Shown piece by piece: positions 8,141 through 17,901 of a stretch of 64,000 bases of DNA. Under the pieces are notes generated by a model. It had not been told where the DNA came from. It did no database searches and saw only the letters and a list, made by a program, of their open reading frames with translations. The DNA comes from Salinicoccus sediminis (GTDB taxonomy: Bacteria; Bacillota; Bacilli; Staphylococcales; Salinicoccaceae), in the NCBI RefSeq assembly GCF_000986795.1, contig NZ_LAYZ01000002.1:124001-188000 (forward strand), read 5' to 3'. The first letter of the stretch is position 1. Every line of letters begins with the position of its first letter. The translations under genes and the position numbers were made by a program.

Positions 8141-8989
8141 TTACCTTTCCATGAATCCATCGAAATACAGTTCGTATATGGTGTCTCCGATCAGCCTTTT
8201 TCTGGCGTAATAACTACTGCCGTGCGGCTTCAGGCTGATCTCTTTGCCGGCGTGCATGTACATGCCGGCATATTTTTCTTTATCTCTCACGGCAAGCACG
8301 GTGGACTCCGCGCCTTCTTCCGGTGACAGGAAGAATGGCTTCAGGACGCCGTATACCAGATTGCCGAATTTTTCATTCTGCTGTGTCTTGCCGAGGTTTG
8401 TGGCGACTGCACCGGGATGGACGGCGGTGACTCTGAGCCCCTTGGGGCTGAACTGCTCATGCAGTTCCTGCATGAAATACAGTGTGGCCAGTTTTGAACG
8501 GCCGTACAGCTGCATCGGATTGCCTTTTCCCTTGAAATAATCCGATTTCAGGGTGGTGAAGGCGTACGCGTTGGATGAGACGATCACAATCTGCGGTGCG
8601 CTGCTGTTCAAGAGGACGGGCATCACGTAATGCGTGAGCAGGTAGTGGCCCAGATAGTTTGTCCCCATCATGAGCTCGTAACCGTCCGCGGTCTCCTGTT
8701 TTGACAGTGACACAACACCTGCATTGTTGATCAGGCAGTCTATCCTGTCGTAGTTCTCCTGTATGTGAAGTGCCGCTTTTTCGACGCTTGCAAGGCTTGC
8801 CAGGTTGCATTCCACGACTGTCACCTTCAAAGCAGAATTACTGCTTCTCAGCTCCTTTTTCAGCAGTTCGGCTTTCACCACGTTTCTGGCGAGCAGGATG
8901 ATTTCATCAAAATCCGCTGTGAGTGCTTCGGCTGTGGCTCTCCCGATGCCGGAAGTGGCGCCTGTGATGGCGAGTGTCCTATCTCCCAT
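8141..8989 (-). CDS. Short-chain dehydrogenase/reductase (retinol dehydrogenase-like)
   Basis: A 282-residue SDR oxidoreductase. It has the cofactor motif TGATSGIGRATAEAL at residues 8-22, NNAGVVS near residue 89, the catalytic serine in IVIVSSNAYA, and YGRSKLATLYF holding the catalytic Tyr and Lys. The pattern is closest to WW-domain oxidoreductase/retinol dehydrogenase-like SDRs. ATG at 8989 has GAGG six bases upstream, and the upstream thioesterase stop is one base away, so the pair is an operon. The longer upstream open frame overlaps the thioesterase and is not used. Confidence 0.85.
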   Translation of the reverse strand: MGDRTLAITGATSGIGRATAEALTADFDEIILLARNVVKAELLKKELRSSNSALKVTVVECNLASLASVEKAALHIQENYDRIDCLINNAGVVSLSKQETADGYELMMGTNYLGHYLLTHYVMPVLLNSSAPQIVIVSSNAYAFTTLKSDYFKGKGNPMQLYGRSKLATLYFMQELHEQFSPKGLRVTAVHPGAVATNLGKTQQNEKFGNLVYGVLKPFFLSPEEGAESTVLAVRDKEKYAGMYMHAGKEISLKPHGSSYYARKRLIGDTIYELYFDGFMER

Positions 8990-8990
8990 A

Positions 8991-9431
8991 TTATTCCTCA
9001 TCCACTTTGATCTGCTCATATTTGCCGAACCATTCCGGGAAGACCTTTTTGAAGGCGACGGGCTTGAATTCACCGTTCACTTTCTTTACGACGATGTGTG
9101 TCGTCGTGCCGAATGTGCATACATCACCGTCGCCGTTGACGATCTCAAACCCGTAATCCGTGCGCATGCCGGTGTTTTTGGCCACCCATGTCCTGACGAA
9201 TGCACGATCGCCGTACTTAAGGGATTTCTTGTAGGTGATGTTGACGTTGTAGACCGGGGCGTAGTAGCCAGAGCGTTCCATGGCAACGTAATCGTAGCCG
9301 ACGTCCGCGATCAGCTGCATCCGGCCGACTTCGAGCCATTTTATATAACTTCCGTGGTAGATGACCCCCATCATGTCGGTGTCTGCGTACATGACCTGGA
9401 TTTCTTTTTCTGCAACATATCCTTTTTCCAT
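8991..9431 (-). CDS. Acyl-CoA thioesterase, 4HBT hot-dog fold (YbgC/FadM-like)
   Basis: A 146-residue thioesterase. The motif YADTDMMGVIYHGSYIKWLE at about residues 15-34 contains the conserved Asp and the Tyr/His environment of 4-hydroxybenzoyl-CoA thioesterase-type active sites. Length and order (MQLIADVGYDY, then YKKSLKYGDRAFVRTWV) match the YbgC/FadM group, which hydrolyses acyl-CoA or acyl-ACP esters. GAGAGG precedes the ATG. First gene of a two-gene operon with the SDR downstream. Confidence 0.85.
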   Translation of the reverse strand: MEKGYVAEKEIQVMYADTDMMGVIYHGSYIKWLEVGRMQLIADVGYDYVAMERSGYYAPVYNVNITYKKSLKYGDRAFVRTWVAKNTGMRTDYGFEIVNGDGDVCTFGTTTHIVVKKVNGEFKPVAFKKVFPEWFGKYEQIKVDEE

Positions 9432-9597
9432 CGTCTATTACCTCTCGTTTCCTATTACATCTATCCATCCCATTATAGCACTGCACCGTTTTCCCCACGA
9501 ACAGAAAAGTTTATCCCGGATTTGAAAATTCTGATAAAAAGAATGATAATATAATGATAGTTGGACTGATAAACTATAAAACGGGGTGTATATATTG

Positions 9598-11620
9598 ATG
9601 GAAAAACAGGTACAGTCAAGAAAGAAGGGAATCATTGTTGTAAACGGCAGGGAGTTCCGGGATCTGAACGGCAACGGCGTCCTCGATCCTTATGAAAACT
9701 GGGAACTGCCGATCGAGGAGCGGGTGCGGGACCTCGTATCCAGGATGACGCTGGAGGAGAAGGCGGGCTCATGACGGTTTCATCCCAGTATATGCCGTAT
9801 TCCGAAAAGATACCGGGCGGGGCGGAGTCCAAAGAGACCGATGACAGCGGCCTGCTGAACGAGACGGATATTGTTCTCAGAACCCACCCGTTCTCAGAAC
9901 CGGGTGACAAAAACTATGAGCTGCCCCGGCCGCTGCTCTATACAGCGGGCGCCACTAAAGGAATCAGCGGACTCAATCTACGCTATTTCATCATCCGGGA
10001 CAATCCGGAATCGCATGATCTGGCAATCTGGACCAATAAACTCCAGGAGCTCGCAGAAAGTTCGCGGCTGGGTATACCGGCTGTCATGATCTCCAATCCC
10101 AGGAACCATATCGGCTATCTCTATCATGGCATGATGGAGGCTTCGGGAGAATTTTCACTGTGGCCGGGCGAGCTCGGCATGGCGGCGACTTTCGACGCTG
10201 GGCTTGTACAGGAGTTCGGGGAGATCGCAGCGAAAGAATGGCGTGCCACGGGCATCCACAAGCTGTACGGCTATATGGCGGATATCGCCACGGATCCGCT
10301 GTGGATGCGCTATAACGGTACATTCGGTGAGGACCCGGAACTGTCCGCGCGGATGATAAGCGCCATTGTGCGCGGCTTCCAGGGTGACAGGCTGGGGGAC
10401 GGGAGCGTGTCCATTACGACGAAGCATTTCCCCGGCGGGGGCGCAAGGCACGGCGGCCATGATCCGCATTATCCGTGGGGCAGCTTCAATCCCTATCCGA
10501 CACCGGGCAGCCTCTATGACTATCATACACCGCCGTTCAAAGCGGCGATTGATGCCGGGACCACTTCGATCATGCCCTATTATTCCTATCCGAGCAACGC
10601 GCACAGCACAGTGCAGCTCGCGGACGGCAGCCCGTTTGAAGAGACCGGCTTCGCCTACAACAAAGTCATCATACAGGACATTCTGCGTGGTGAACTCGGC
10701 TTCAAAGGCTACATCAACTCGGACACGGGCATCATCAACATGATGCGTGGGGAGTGGAGACACTTACACCGGAAGAGCGGTATGCGAAGGCCCTCGGGAC
10801 AGGTGTGAACATGTTCTCCGATGAAGCGGATCCTGCGACACTGATCAGGACGGTCCAGGAAGGTTATGTGAGTGAGGAAAGGCTCGATGAGTCAGTGACA
10901 TACCTGCTTACGGAAATGATGGAACTCGGCCTGTTTGAAAATCCGTATGTAGAAGCGGACCGCGCCCCGGCGATTACAAAAGATGTGAAGTCGCAGGAAC
11001 AGGCGGATGAGGCACACCGCAAATCCGTCGTGCTGCTGCGCAATGATGAGCGTATGCTGCCGCTTGAAGATGAAAAAGTCAGAAGCATGAAACTGTATGT
11101 AGAGGTGTTTCAGAAAACGGATGCCAAAAAGAGTACAGAAGAAGTGAGGGAAACGATCAAAAGGCATGATCCGGAAATTGGACTGGCAGATGATCTGATG
11201 GAGGCGACACATGCCCTGCTGTTCATCTCACCGATGCCCGTACCGGACCGTCCGGATGAACCGCTGTCGGTGGACCTTGATGACGCGACCGGCATCGATA
11301 CAGAACGGGTCAGGATGATCGAGGGGAAGGTGCCGACAATCCTTGCCGTCAACATGACCAACCCGTGGCTGATCGGGGGCATTGAGCCGGATGCACAAGC
11401 GGTGCTGGCGACGTTCGGAGTGAAACACGAGGCTTTCATCGACGTGCTGCGCGGCAGGCACAATCCGTCAGGGAAGCTGCCGTTCACACTGCCGGCGGAC
11501 AGGGAAACACTCGACCGGAGTCCGGGTGACATCCCGGGCCATGCCCAGCGGGCGGGATACGCATACCGCGATAAAAACGGCAATGAATACGGATTCGGAT
11601 ACGGCCGCTCCTATGACTGA
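9598..11620 (+). pseudogene. Glycoside hydrolase family 3 gene with two single-base frameshifts
   Basis: The protein is spread over three frames: to about 9773, 9771-10760, and 10754-11620. Rejoined, it is a cytoplasmic GH3 enzyme of about 670 residues, with MRYNGTFGEDPEL, the KHFPGGG motif and the nucleophile Asp in INSDTGIINMM. The first break, within GCGGGCTCATG at 9764-9774, is cured by adding one base, giving EEKAGLMTVSSQY. The second, at 10744-10750, is cured by one base giving NMMRWGVETLTPEE. No other stops interrupt it, so the damage is recent or a sequencing artefact. GH3 enzymes release terminal sugars from glycans; the substrate is not evident. Confidence 0.85.
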
Positions 11621-11632
11621 ACTGGCTTTTTG

Positions 11633-11653
11633 AACCCTTCTTAATGAAGGGTT
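11633..11653 (+). terminator. Terminator after the GH3 gene
   Basis: AACCCTTC and GAAGGGTT form a hairpin with a short loop, followed by a T-rich run. Confidence 0.75.
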
Positions 11654-11737
11654 ATTTTTATCTTCGGGCAGCGGTTTAGAAACTTTGTACCGAAAAGTGT
11701 TAGTATTGAACCAAATAAAATTTTGGAGTCGAGTGAA

Positions 11738-12937
11738 ATGGAATACATAGAGCAGGGGACACAGCAGTTCAGAAAAACGACATTCGCCTTTTTTGCCGCA
11801 GGGTTCAACACGTTCGCAATCCTTTATACCGCACAGCCGCTCATGCCGATATTTACGGAAGAATTCGGAGTCAGCGCGACGCTGTCGAGCCTGTCGATGA
11901 CGGTCACGACGCTGGCGCTGGCTGTGAGCATGCTCGTTTTCGGTTCCATTTCTGAATCGCTCGGGCGCAAGAATATCATGGTGATCTCCATGCTCGCGGC
12001 ATCGCTGCTCTGTATCCTCACGGCCTTCAGTCCGAATTTCTATGTGCTGATCGCCCTTCGCGCCCTGCAGGGTGTGGTGCTGGCCGGTGTGCCGTCGATT
12101 GCGATGGCGTATATCAGTGAAGAGGTCCACCCCCGGAGCCTGGCTGGTGCCATGGGGCTCTACATCAGCGGCAATGCCCTCGGTGCGGTATTCGGCCGTG
12201 TTTTCTCGGGAGTCATGGCGGATTATATCGGCTGGCACGGTGCGATGTTCGGCATCGGTGTCATCAGCATCATCGCCACGGTGATCTTCTGGCGGAGTCT
12301 CAGGCCGCCGAGGAATTTCGAGGCGCGGGACTTCAATTTCATGCAGCTCAGCCGCTCGCTGCTCGGCCATATGAAGAATCCCGTGCTGGTGTGCTTCTTC
12401 CTTGTCGGCTTCCTCCTGCTCGGCGCCAACCTGTCCATATACAGCTACGTCACATTCGTCTTCCTCGCCGAACCGTATTCACTCAGCCAGTCCATCGTCA
12501 GCTGGATCTTCCTGATCTTCATCATCGGCATATTCAGTTCGATGATTACAGGCAGTCTGGTCGCAAAGTTCGGCAAGGTGATGTTCATCTATATCGCACT
12601 CGGCATCACGCTGATCGGGGTCATCCTCCTGTTCATACCGAATCTTGCGGTCATGGTGGCGGGGCTCAGCCTGTTCACATACGGGTTCTTCGCTTCCCAT
12701 TCCGTCGTCAGCGGACTGGTTGGGGAGAATGCCGCGGCCAATAAAGCCCAGGCATCCTCGCTGTATCTTTTCTTCTACTACACAGGGTCAAGCGTCGGCG
12801 GGACGGCAGCCGGCGTCTTCTGGGCGGACTTCGGCTGGAATGGCGTCGTGGTGATGAACGTTGTGTTCATCGGGCTCTGTTTCCTGCTGATCTCGGTTGC
12901 CATCAAAATGAAGCGGGGAAAAGCTGAGGCTAATTAA
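11738..12937 (+). CDS. MFS transporter (YnfM-like)
   Basis: A 399-residue major facilitator with twelve hydrophobic segments. After a short polar N-terminus come FNTFAILYTAQPLMPIFTEE and the loop 2-3 motif FGSISESLGRKNIM, the classical MFS signature A. The ALRALQGVVLAGVPSIAMAYI stretch resembles E. coli YnfM and related efflux carriers. GGAG lies 9 bases before ATG at 11738; a TTG five codons upstream overlaps that site. The substrate is unknown. It stands alone between two terminators. Confidence 0.85.
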   Translation: MEYIEQGTQQFRKTTFAFFAAGFNTFAILYTAQPLMPIFTEEFGVSATLSSLSMTVTTLALAVSMLVFGSISESLGRKNIMVISMLAASLLCILTAFSPNFYVLIALRALQGVVLAGVPSIAMAYISEEVHPRSLAGAMGLYISGNALGAVFGRVFSGVMADYIGWHGAMFGIGVISIIATVIFWRSLRPPRNFEARDFNFMQLSRSLLGHMKNPVLVCFFLVGFLLLGANLSIYSYVTFVFLAEPYSLSQSIVSWIFLIFIIGIFSSMITGSLVAKFGKVMFIYIALGITLIGVILLFIPNLAVMVAGLSLFTYGFFASHSVVSGLVGENAAANKAQASSLYLFFYYTGSSVGGTAAGVFWADFGWNGVVVMNVVFIGLCFLLISVAIKMKRGKAEAN

Positions 12938-12940
12938 AGA

Positions 12941-12972
12941 GAGGACGGAGAGCATCTGCACTCTCCGTCCTC
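12941..12972. terminator. Bidirectional terminator between MFS and thiolase genes
   Basis: GAGGACGGAGAG faces CTCTCCGTCCTC across an 8-base loop, between convergent genes. Confidence 0.85.
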
Positions 12973-12992
12973 TTCATCATCGATATTGGATG

Positions 12993-14195
12993 TCACTCCA
13001 CATTGTCCACCATTACAGAAATTCCCTGGCCGACGCCGATGCACATTGTGGCGAGACCGGTTTCAGTTCCTCTGCGCTTCATCTCATAGATGAGGTCTGT
13101 GAGGATCCTTGCGCCGCTTGCTCCGAGCGGATGGCCGAAGCTGATGGCACCGCCGTTGACGTTGACGATGTCAGGATCGAGTCCGAGCTGGTTGATGCAC
13201 TCGAGGGATTGTGATGCGAATGCCTCGTTCAGTTCAACGAGTCCGATGTCGGCGATCGTCCGCCCGGTCTTACGGAGCAGTTTCTTCGTCGAGTCGATCG
13301 GGCCGAGTCCCATCACTGCGGGCTCGACGCCCGCTGTCGCCGAGAAGGTGTATTTCACGAGCGGCGTGAGTCCGAGTGCGTCGGCTTTCTCCCTGCTCAT
13401 CATGAGGAGGGCGCTGGCGCCGTCGTTGACACCGGAAGCATTGCCGGCTGTGACGGTGCCTTGCGGGAATATCGTCCGGAGGGATTCGAGCTTTTCAAGA
13501 GTCGTTTCCGGTCTCGGGTGCTCATCCTTATCAACGACCGTTTCATTGCCTTTGCGGTCTTTTACCGTGACGGGGATCATCTGTCCGCTGAACTTGCCCG
13601 ATTCGACCGCCGCCTTGGCACGCTGCTGGCTCCGGTAGGCGAATTCATCCTGCGCCTCCCTTGAAATGCTGTAGCGCTGCGCCACGTTTTCAGCCGTCTG
13701 CGGCATGGAGTCTATCCCGTATTCACTTTCGATCCCGGGATGCGGGAACCGCCAGCCGATCGTCGTATCGACCATTTCCATGTTGCCGCGCGGAAACTCC
13801 TTCTCCGGCTTCAGCATGACAAAAGGCGCGCGTGACATGCTTTCGGTGCCGCCCGCGATGGCGACATCGATCTCACCGGTAAGTATCGAGCGGGCGGCCA
13901 TGGAAACAGTATCGAGGCTCGAGCCGCACAGGCGGTTGACTGTCGTGCCGCCGACCGTCTCTGGCAGGCCGGCGATGAGCGCGGACATGCGGGCGACATT
14001 GCGGTTCTCCTCGCCGGCACCGTTCGCGTTGCCGAACAGCACTTCGTCGATCTGATCCACATCGACACCTGGATTCCTGTTGACGAGTGCCTTTATGACG
14101 ATGGCTCCGAGGTCATCCGGACGCACGGATTTGAGCGCCCCTTTATAACGCCCGATCGGTGTCCGAACCGCATCTATGATGACGACTCCTGTCAT
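12993..14195 (-). CDS. Acetyl-CoA acyltransferase (thiolase), PcaF/beta-ketoadipyl-CoA thiolase-like
   Basis: A 400-residue thiolase. Catalytic residues are visible: Cys90 in NRLCGSSLD, His355 in GHPLGASG and Cys385 in CIGVGQG. The segment FGNANGAGEENRNVARM is typical of the PcaF/PaaJ (3-oxoadipyl-CoA thiolase) branch rather than of AtoB/FadA. PcaF yields succinyl-CoA and acetyl-CoA at the end of aromatic catabolism. The gene overlaps the stop of an upstream CoA-transferase subunit remnant, the usual pcaI-pcaJ-pcaF order. With that subunit dead, the pathway is probably incomplete here. Confidence 0.85.
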   Translation of the reverse strand: MTGVVIIDAVRTPIGRYKGALKSVRPDDLGAIVIKALVNRNPGVDVDQIDEVLFGNANGAGEENRNVARMSALIAGLPETVGGTTVNRLCGSSLDTVSMAARSILTGEIDVAIAGGTESMSRAPFVMLKPEKEFPRGNMEMVDTTIGWRFPHPGIESEYGIDSMPQTAENVAQRYSISREAQDEFAYRSQQRAKAAVESGKFSGQMIPVTVKDRKGNETVVDKDEHPRPETTLEKLESLRTIFPQGTVTAGNASGVNDGASALLMMSREKADALGLTPLVKYTFSATAGVEPAVMGLGPIDSTKKLLRKTGRTIADIGLVELNEAFASQSLECINQLGLDPDIVNVNGGAISFGHPLGASGARILTDLIYEMKRRGTETGLATMCIGVGQGISVMVDNVE

Positions 14196-14446
14196 TGTCT
14201 GACCCTCCCTTTCAGCGTTTCTGCCATGGTGTAATCCGCTTCTGTCTTCTCCGTCACTTCCTCAAGTGTGGTATCTCCCATCAGTTCGATCAATTCAAAA
14301 CCATCCCCTTTCCTTTCAAATAGTGCGAGGCCCATAATAATCATATCAATCATCCTTGTGGAAGTAATGGGATAAGTGCATTACTTGAGGAACTTCGGGG
14401 AGCCGTCCTTTGCGGTATGGTCGGTGGTGATGACTTTCTTTGCACC
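14192..14446 (-). pseudogene. Remnant of CoA-transferase subunit B (PcaJ/ScoB-like)
   Basis: An 85-codon fragment in one frame. It reads GAKKVITTDHTAKDGSPKFL, then K and a TAA stop where the family has Glu (KECT), then CTYPITSTRMID and LFERKGDGFELIELM, ending TEADYTMAETLKGRVRQ. These are the last third of the beta subunit of 3-oxoacid/3-oxoadipate CoA-transferases. The 5' two thirds are missing. Its TGA overlaps the thiolase ATG, showing a former operon. Bases 14447-14603 upstream include a short stretch reading WTLADGDTAGDIEKAKEML that I cannot identify. Confidence 0.8.
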
Positions 14447-14618
14447 GGTTGATGAGCATCTCTTTCGCTTTCTCGATGTCACCAGCCGTATCACCGTCGG
14501 CGAGCGTCCAGGCGAGGGCAGGGTTTTGCCAGACTGAAAAAATGAGATGCGACAATTGTTTAATAGAAAAACTAAATATAATAATTTTCATCAAGGTACA
14601 CATTGATTTATATTATAA

Positions 14619-14639
14619 TTAGTTGTACTATTAAACCAT
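14619..14639. promoter_or_regulatory. Candidate ROK repressor operator upstream of the dctP-uxaC-uxuA transcript
   Basis: The 21-bp stretch TTAGTTG..TATTAAACCAT matches 13 of 21 positions of the site at 19731-19751 between the ROK repressor and uxuB. It directly follows a -10-like TATAAT at 14614, where a bound repressor would block transcription. Confidence 0.45.
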
Positions 14640-14663
14640 TAATAAAATATAGGAGTTTTGTTT

Positions 14664-15400
14664 ATGAGAAAATATTTTATGCTTTTTGTAAGCGTATCCA
14701 TCCTCCTGCTTGCCGGATGCACTGACAGCGCTTCGGGCCAGGATGATAAACATAACCTCACACTTGCTCATAACCATCCGACGAGCCACCCTGTGCACTC
14801 GTCCCTTGAAAAGTTCAAGGAAGAGGTTGAAGAGCGTTCGGGTGGTGACATTACCATCAGCCTCTATCCGAACGGAGAACTCGGAGATGAGAGGGAAGTG
14901 ATCGAGCTGACGCAGACGGGTGCCGTGGACATCACAAAAGTGAGTGCGGCCGCGCTCGAAAGCTTCCGTCCGGAATATTCGATCTTCGGCGTCCCTTATA
15001 TGTTCGACAGTGAAGAGGAGTTCGAAGAGAAGATGAACGATCCTGAAATTTCGGAGACGATCTACCAGTCCTCAAAGGATATCGGGTTTGTCGGCCTGAC
15101 ATAGATATTACGCCGGCCGTGCTGATATTCACGCCGATATTCCTGCCGATCGCGATGGAGATGGGGATCGACCCGATCCACTTCGGCATCATCCTGACGT
15201 TCAACCTGTGTATCGGCAACATCACACCACCGGTCGGTTCGGCACTTTTCGTCGGTGCGAGTGTCGCGGATATCAGAATCGAGAAAGTTGTACCGATGCT
15301 GATACCTTTCTTCATCGCATTGCTCATCATGCTGGTCATCGTGACGTTCACGCCGTTCTTCAGCATGTTCCTGCCGGAACTGTTCGGCCTGACCCAGTAA
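14664..15400 (+). pseudogene. TRAP transporter remnant: dctP 5' part joined to dctM 3' end
   Basis: The first 146 codons are a DctP solute-binding lipoprotein: signal peptide with lipobox LLLAGC, then NLTLAHNHPTSHPVHSS and VPYMFDSEEEFEEKM. At about 15101 the frame ends in TAG, and in another frame the last 98 residues of the large permease DctM appear (DITPAVLIFTPIFLP, LTFNLCIGNITPPVGS). The rest of dctP, all of dctQ and most of dctM are gone, consistent with one deletion of roughly 2 kb or more. TRAP systems with uxaC/uxuA usually import hexuronates, so uptake through this system is lost. A cre-like motif (TGTAAGCGTATCCA, 12 of 14) lies at 14687-14700. Confidence 0.88.
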
Positions 15401-15427
15401 GGATATAAATGAGAAGGAGAGATACGA

Positions 15428-16825
15428 ATGATTGATAAGGATTTCCTGCTTACGACAAATACTGCGAAATGGCTGTTCCATGATGTGGCGGCGCATTTGC
15501 CCATCGTCGATTATCACAACCATCTAAATCCAAAGGAAATATACGACAATGAAAACTATGAATCCATAACAGATGTCTGGCTCGGCGGCGACCACTACAA
15601 ATGGCGTGCGATGCGGGCTGCGGGCATCGATGAGGAGCGTATTACAGGAGGGGCGGATGAAAAGGCGAAGTTCGATGCATTCGCAGAAACGATGCCGAAG
15701 CTCTTCGGCAACCAGCTGCTCCACTGGACGCAGTTGGAGCTCAGGACGTTCTTCGGCATCGAGCGCTTCCTGTCTCAGGAGTCCGCGGATGAGATATATG
15801 AACAGACGAATGCCGCGCTCAAAGAGGAGGCGCTCAGGCCGCGGAATATCCTTTCTCGACAAAAGGTGAAGTTCCTCGGCACGACGGACGATCCGACAGA
15901 TTCCCTGGAATACCATCGGCTGCTCAAGGAAGATGAAACGTTCGATGTCCATGTCGCACCTTCGTTCAGGCCGGACAAGGCCATCGCAATAGATGCGCCG
16001 GACTACGCGGAATGGCTCGGCAGGCTGGAAGCGGCAGTGGACTTCAAAGTGGACAGCTACGGGAAGTTCATGGAGGCCATGAAAAAGCGGATCGAGTTCT
16101 TCGATGGAATGGGATGCCGGGCATCCGACCACGGCATCAACGAAATGTTCTATGAGGAAGCGACGGAGGATGAAATGGAGGAAGTGTTCGACAAGGTCCT
16201 CTCGGAAGAGGCGGTCAGCCGCACGGAAGTGGACAAGTTCAAGACGCATACACTCATAAGCCTTGCGAAAGAGTACCATGCACGCGGCTGGGTGATGCAG
16301 CTGCACATCGGGCCACTCCGCAACAACAATACGAGGATGTTTGACAGGACGGGGCCGGACAGCGGCTTCGATTCCATCAACGACAAGCTTGTGGCTGAAC
16401 CGCTGAGCCGTTTCCTGGATGCGATCGACCGCACGGACGAGCTGCCGAAGACGGTGCTCTATACACTCAATCCGAGGGACAACATCATCATGGCGACAAT
16501 GGCCGGAAACTTCCAGTCGGGTGATATCCCCGGCAAAGTGCAGTTCGGTACCGCCTGGTGGTTCAATGACAACTATGACGGCATGATGGATCAGATGAAG
16601 ACGTTGGCAAATGCGGGGGCATTCAAAACATTCATTGGAATGCTGACGGATTCAAGGAGCATGCTGAGTTTCACACGCCATGAGTATTTCAGGAGAATCC
16701 TCTGCGAACTGCTCGGACAGTGGGCGGAGTCCGGCATGATTCCGGATGACCGGGCTTTATTGAAAGAATATGTTGAGGATATATGCTACAACAATGCGAA
16801 AAATTACTTTGGTTTGGAAAACTGA
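15428..16825 (+). CDS. uxaC: Glucuronate/galacturonate isomerase
   Basis: A 465-residue uronate isomerase converting D-glucuronate to D-fructuronate (and galacturonate to tagaturonate), the first step of hexuronate breakdown. The N-terminal metal site is visible in PIVDYHNHLNPKEIYDNENY (residues 25-44), and the family motifs WVMQLHIGPLRNNNTRMF and TPPRDNIIMATMAGNFQ-like LNPRDNIIMATMAGNFQ follow. The length is typical. GAAGGAGAG precedes ATG. It is 28 bases after the TRAP remnant and 18 before uxuA. Confidence 0.96.
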   Translation: MIDKDFLLTTNTAKWLFHDVAAHLPIVDYHNHLNPKEIYDNENYESITDVWLGGDHYKWRAMRAAGIDEERITGGADEKAKFDAFAETMPKLFGNQLLHWTQLELRTFFGIERFLSQESADEIYEQTNAALKEEALRPRNILSRQKVKFLGTTDDPTDSLEYHRLLKEDETFDVHVAPSFRPDKAIAIDAPDYAEWLGRLEAAVDFKVDSYGKFMEAMKKRIEFFDGMGCRASDHGINEMFYEEATEDEMEEVFDKVLSEEAVSRTEVDKFKTHTLISLAKEYHARGWVMQLHIGPLRNNNTRMFDRTGPDSGFDSINDKLVAEPLSRFLDAIDRTDELPKTVLYTLNPRDNIIMATMAGNFQSGDIPGKVQFGTAWWFNDNYDGMMDQMKTLANAGAFKTFIGMLTDSRSMLSFTRHEYFRRILCELLGQWAESGMIPDDRALLKEYVEDICYNNAKNYFGLEN

Positions 16826-16843
16826 TCAGGAGGAGAGAATCAT

Positions 16844-17875
16844 ATGGAAATGAGTTTTAGGTGGTATGGCAATGACGATCCGGTCACACTGGAGAACATC
16901 CGCCAGATTCCAGAGATGAAAGGTATCGTATCGGCGATATACGATATACCGGCCGGGGAAGTGTGGCCGTATGAGCGCATCGTTGAGCTGCGGGACCAGA
17001 TCGCAGCACACGGCATGCGCCTGAATGTGATCGAATCCGTGCCGGTGCACGAGGATATCAAGATGGGGCGCGGCCGCCGCGACGAGCTGATCGAGAATTA
17101 CAAGGAGACGATCCGTAACCTTTCGAAAGCGGGCATCAAAACAGTGTGCTACAACTTCATGCCTGTGTTCGACTGGACACGCATCGAGCTTGACGCGCCG
17201 CTTGCAGACGGTTCCAATTCATTGAAATACGATGAGGCGAAAGTGAAAGGGATCGACCCGCTGAGCGGTGAGCTCACACTGCCGGGGTGGGATCTTTCCT
17301 ATCAGACCCATGATCTTAAGGAAATCATCGATGCGTACCAGGAAATCAGTGAAGATCAGCTGTTCTGCAATCTGATCTACTTCCTCGAGCGCATCATCCC
17401 GGTTGCCGAAGAGGAGGATGTGCTCATGGCCATCCATCCGGACGATCCGCCATGGAGCATCTTCGGTCTGCCGCGCATCATTACGGGAGCCGCCGCCTTG
17501 AGGAAGTTGTTCGATGCGGTGCCGAGTGTGCACAACGGCATCACGTTCTGCACAGGATCATACGGCTCCAGTCCGGCAAATGACCTGTTCGAAATCATCG
17601 ACACGGCCGCCGGACGCATCCACTTCGTACATGCGAGGAACGTGAAGTGGACGGGCGAACTTTCATTCCAGGAAGTATCACATTCCGTCCATGACGGTTC
17701 ACTCGATATGGTCGGCATTATTGATAAACTCGTTGCATCAGGCGTCGACGTCCCGATCCGGCCCGACCACGGGCGCATGATCTGGGGAGAAACCGGCCGC
17801 CCCGGCTACGGACTGTACGACCGCGCCCTCGGAGCGACCTATCTGAACGGCATACTGGATACTTTGAAAAGGTAG
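16844..17875 (+). CDS. uxuA: Mannonate dehydratase
   Basis: A 343-residue UxuA-type enzyme removing water from D-mannonate to give 2-keto-3-deoxygluconate (KDG). The N-terminus MEMSFRWYGNDDPVTLENIR, VCYNFMPVFDWTR in the barrel, MAIHPDDPPWSIFGLPRI and the C-terminal IRPDHGRMIWGE, with the metal-binding His and Asp residues, are all present. The length matches the shorter Gram-positive form. A GGAGGAGAG site precedes the ATG. It is transcribed with uxaC and followed by the 82-bp repeat array. Confidence 0.96.
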   Translation: MEMSFRWYGNDDPVTLENIRQIPEMKGIVSAIYDIPAGEVWPYERIVELRDQIAAHGMRLNVIESVPVHEDIKMGRGRRDELIENYKETIRNLSKAGIKTVCYNFMPVFDWTRIELDAPLADGSNSLKYDEAKVKGIDPLSGELTLPGWDLSYQTHDLKEIIDAYQEISEDQLFCNLIYFLERIIPVAEEEDVLMAIHPDDPPWSIFGLPRIITGAAALRKLFDAVPSVHNGITFCTGSYGSSPANDLFEIIDTAAGRIHFVHARNVKWTGELSFQEVSHSVHDGSLDMVGIIDKLVASGVDVPIRPDHGRMIWGETGRPGYGLYDRALGATYLNGILDTLKR

Positions 17876-17901
17876 CCAGATGGCGAATAAAAGCCCGCGG
17901 G

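Noticed and set aside
11468-12370. 300-residue minus-strand open frame rich in Arg, His and Glu
   Set aside because: It is antisense to the MFS gene, and its composition is that expected from reading GC-rich codons backwards.
15524-16306. 260-residue minus-strand open frame within uxaC
   Set aside because: Antisense shadow of a well-supported enzyme gene, without a start signal.
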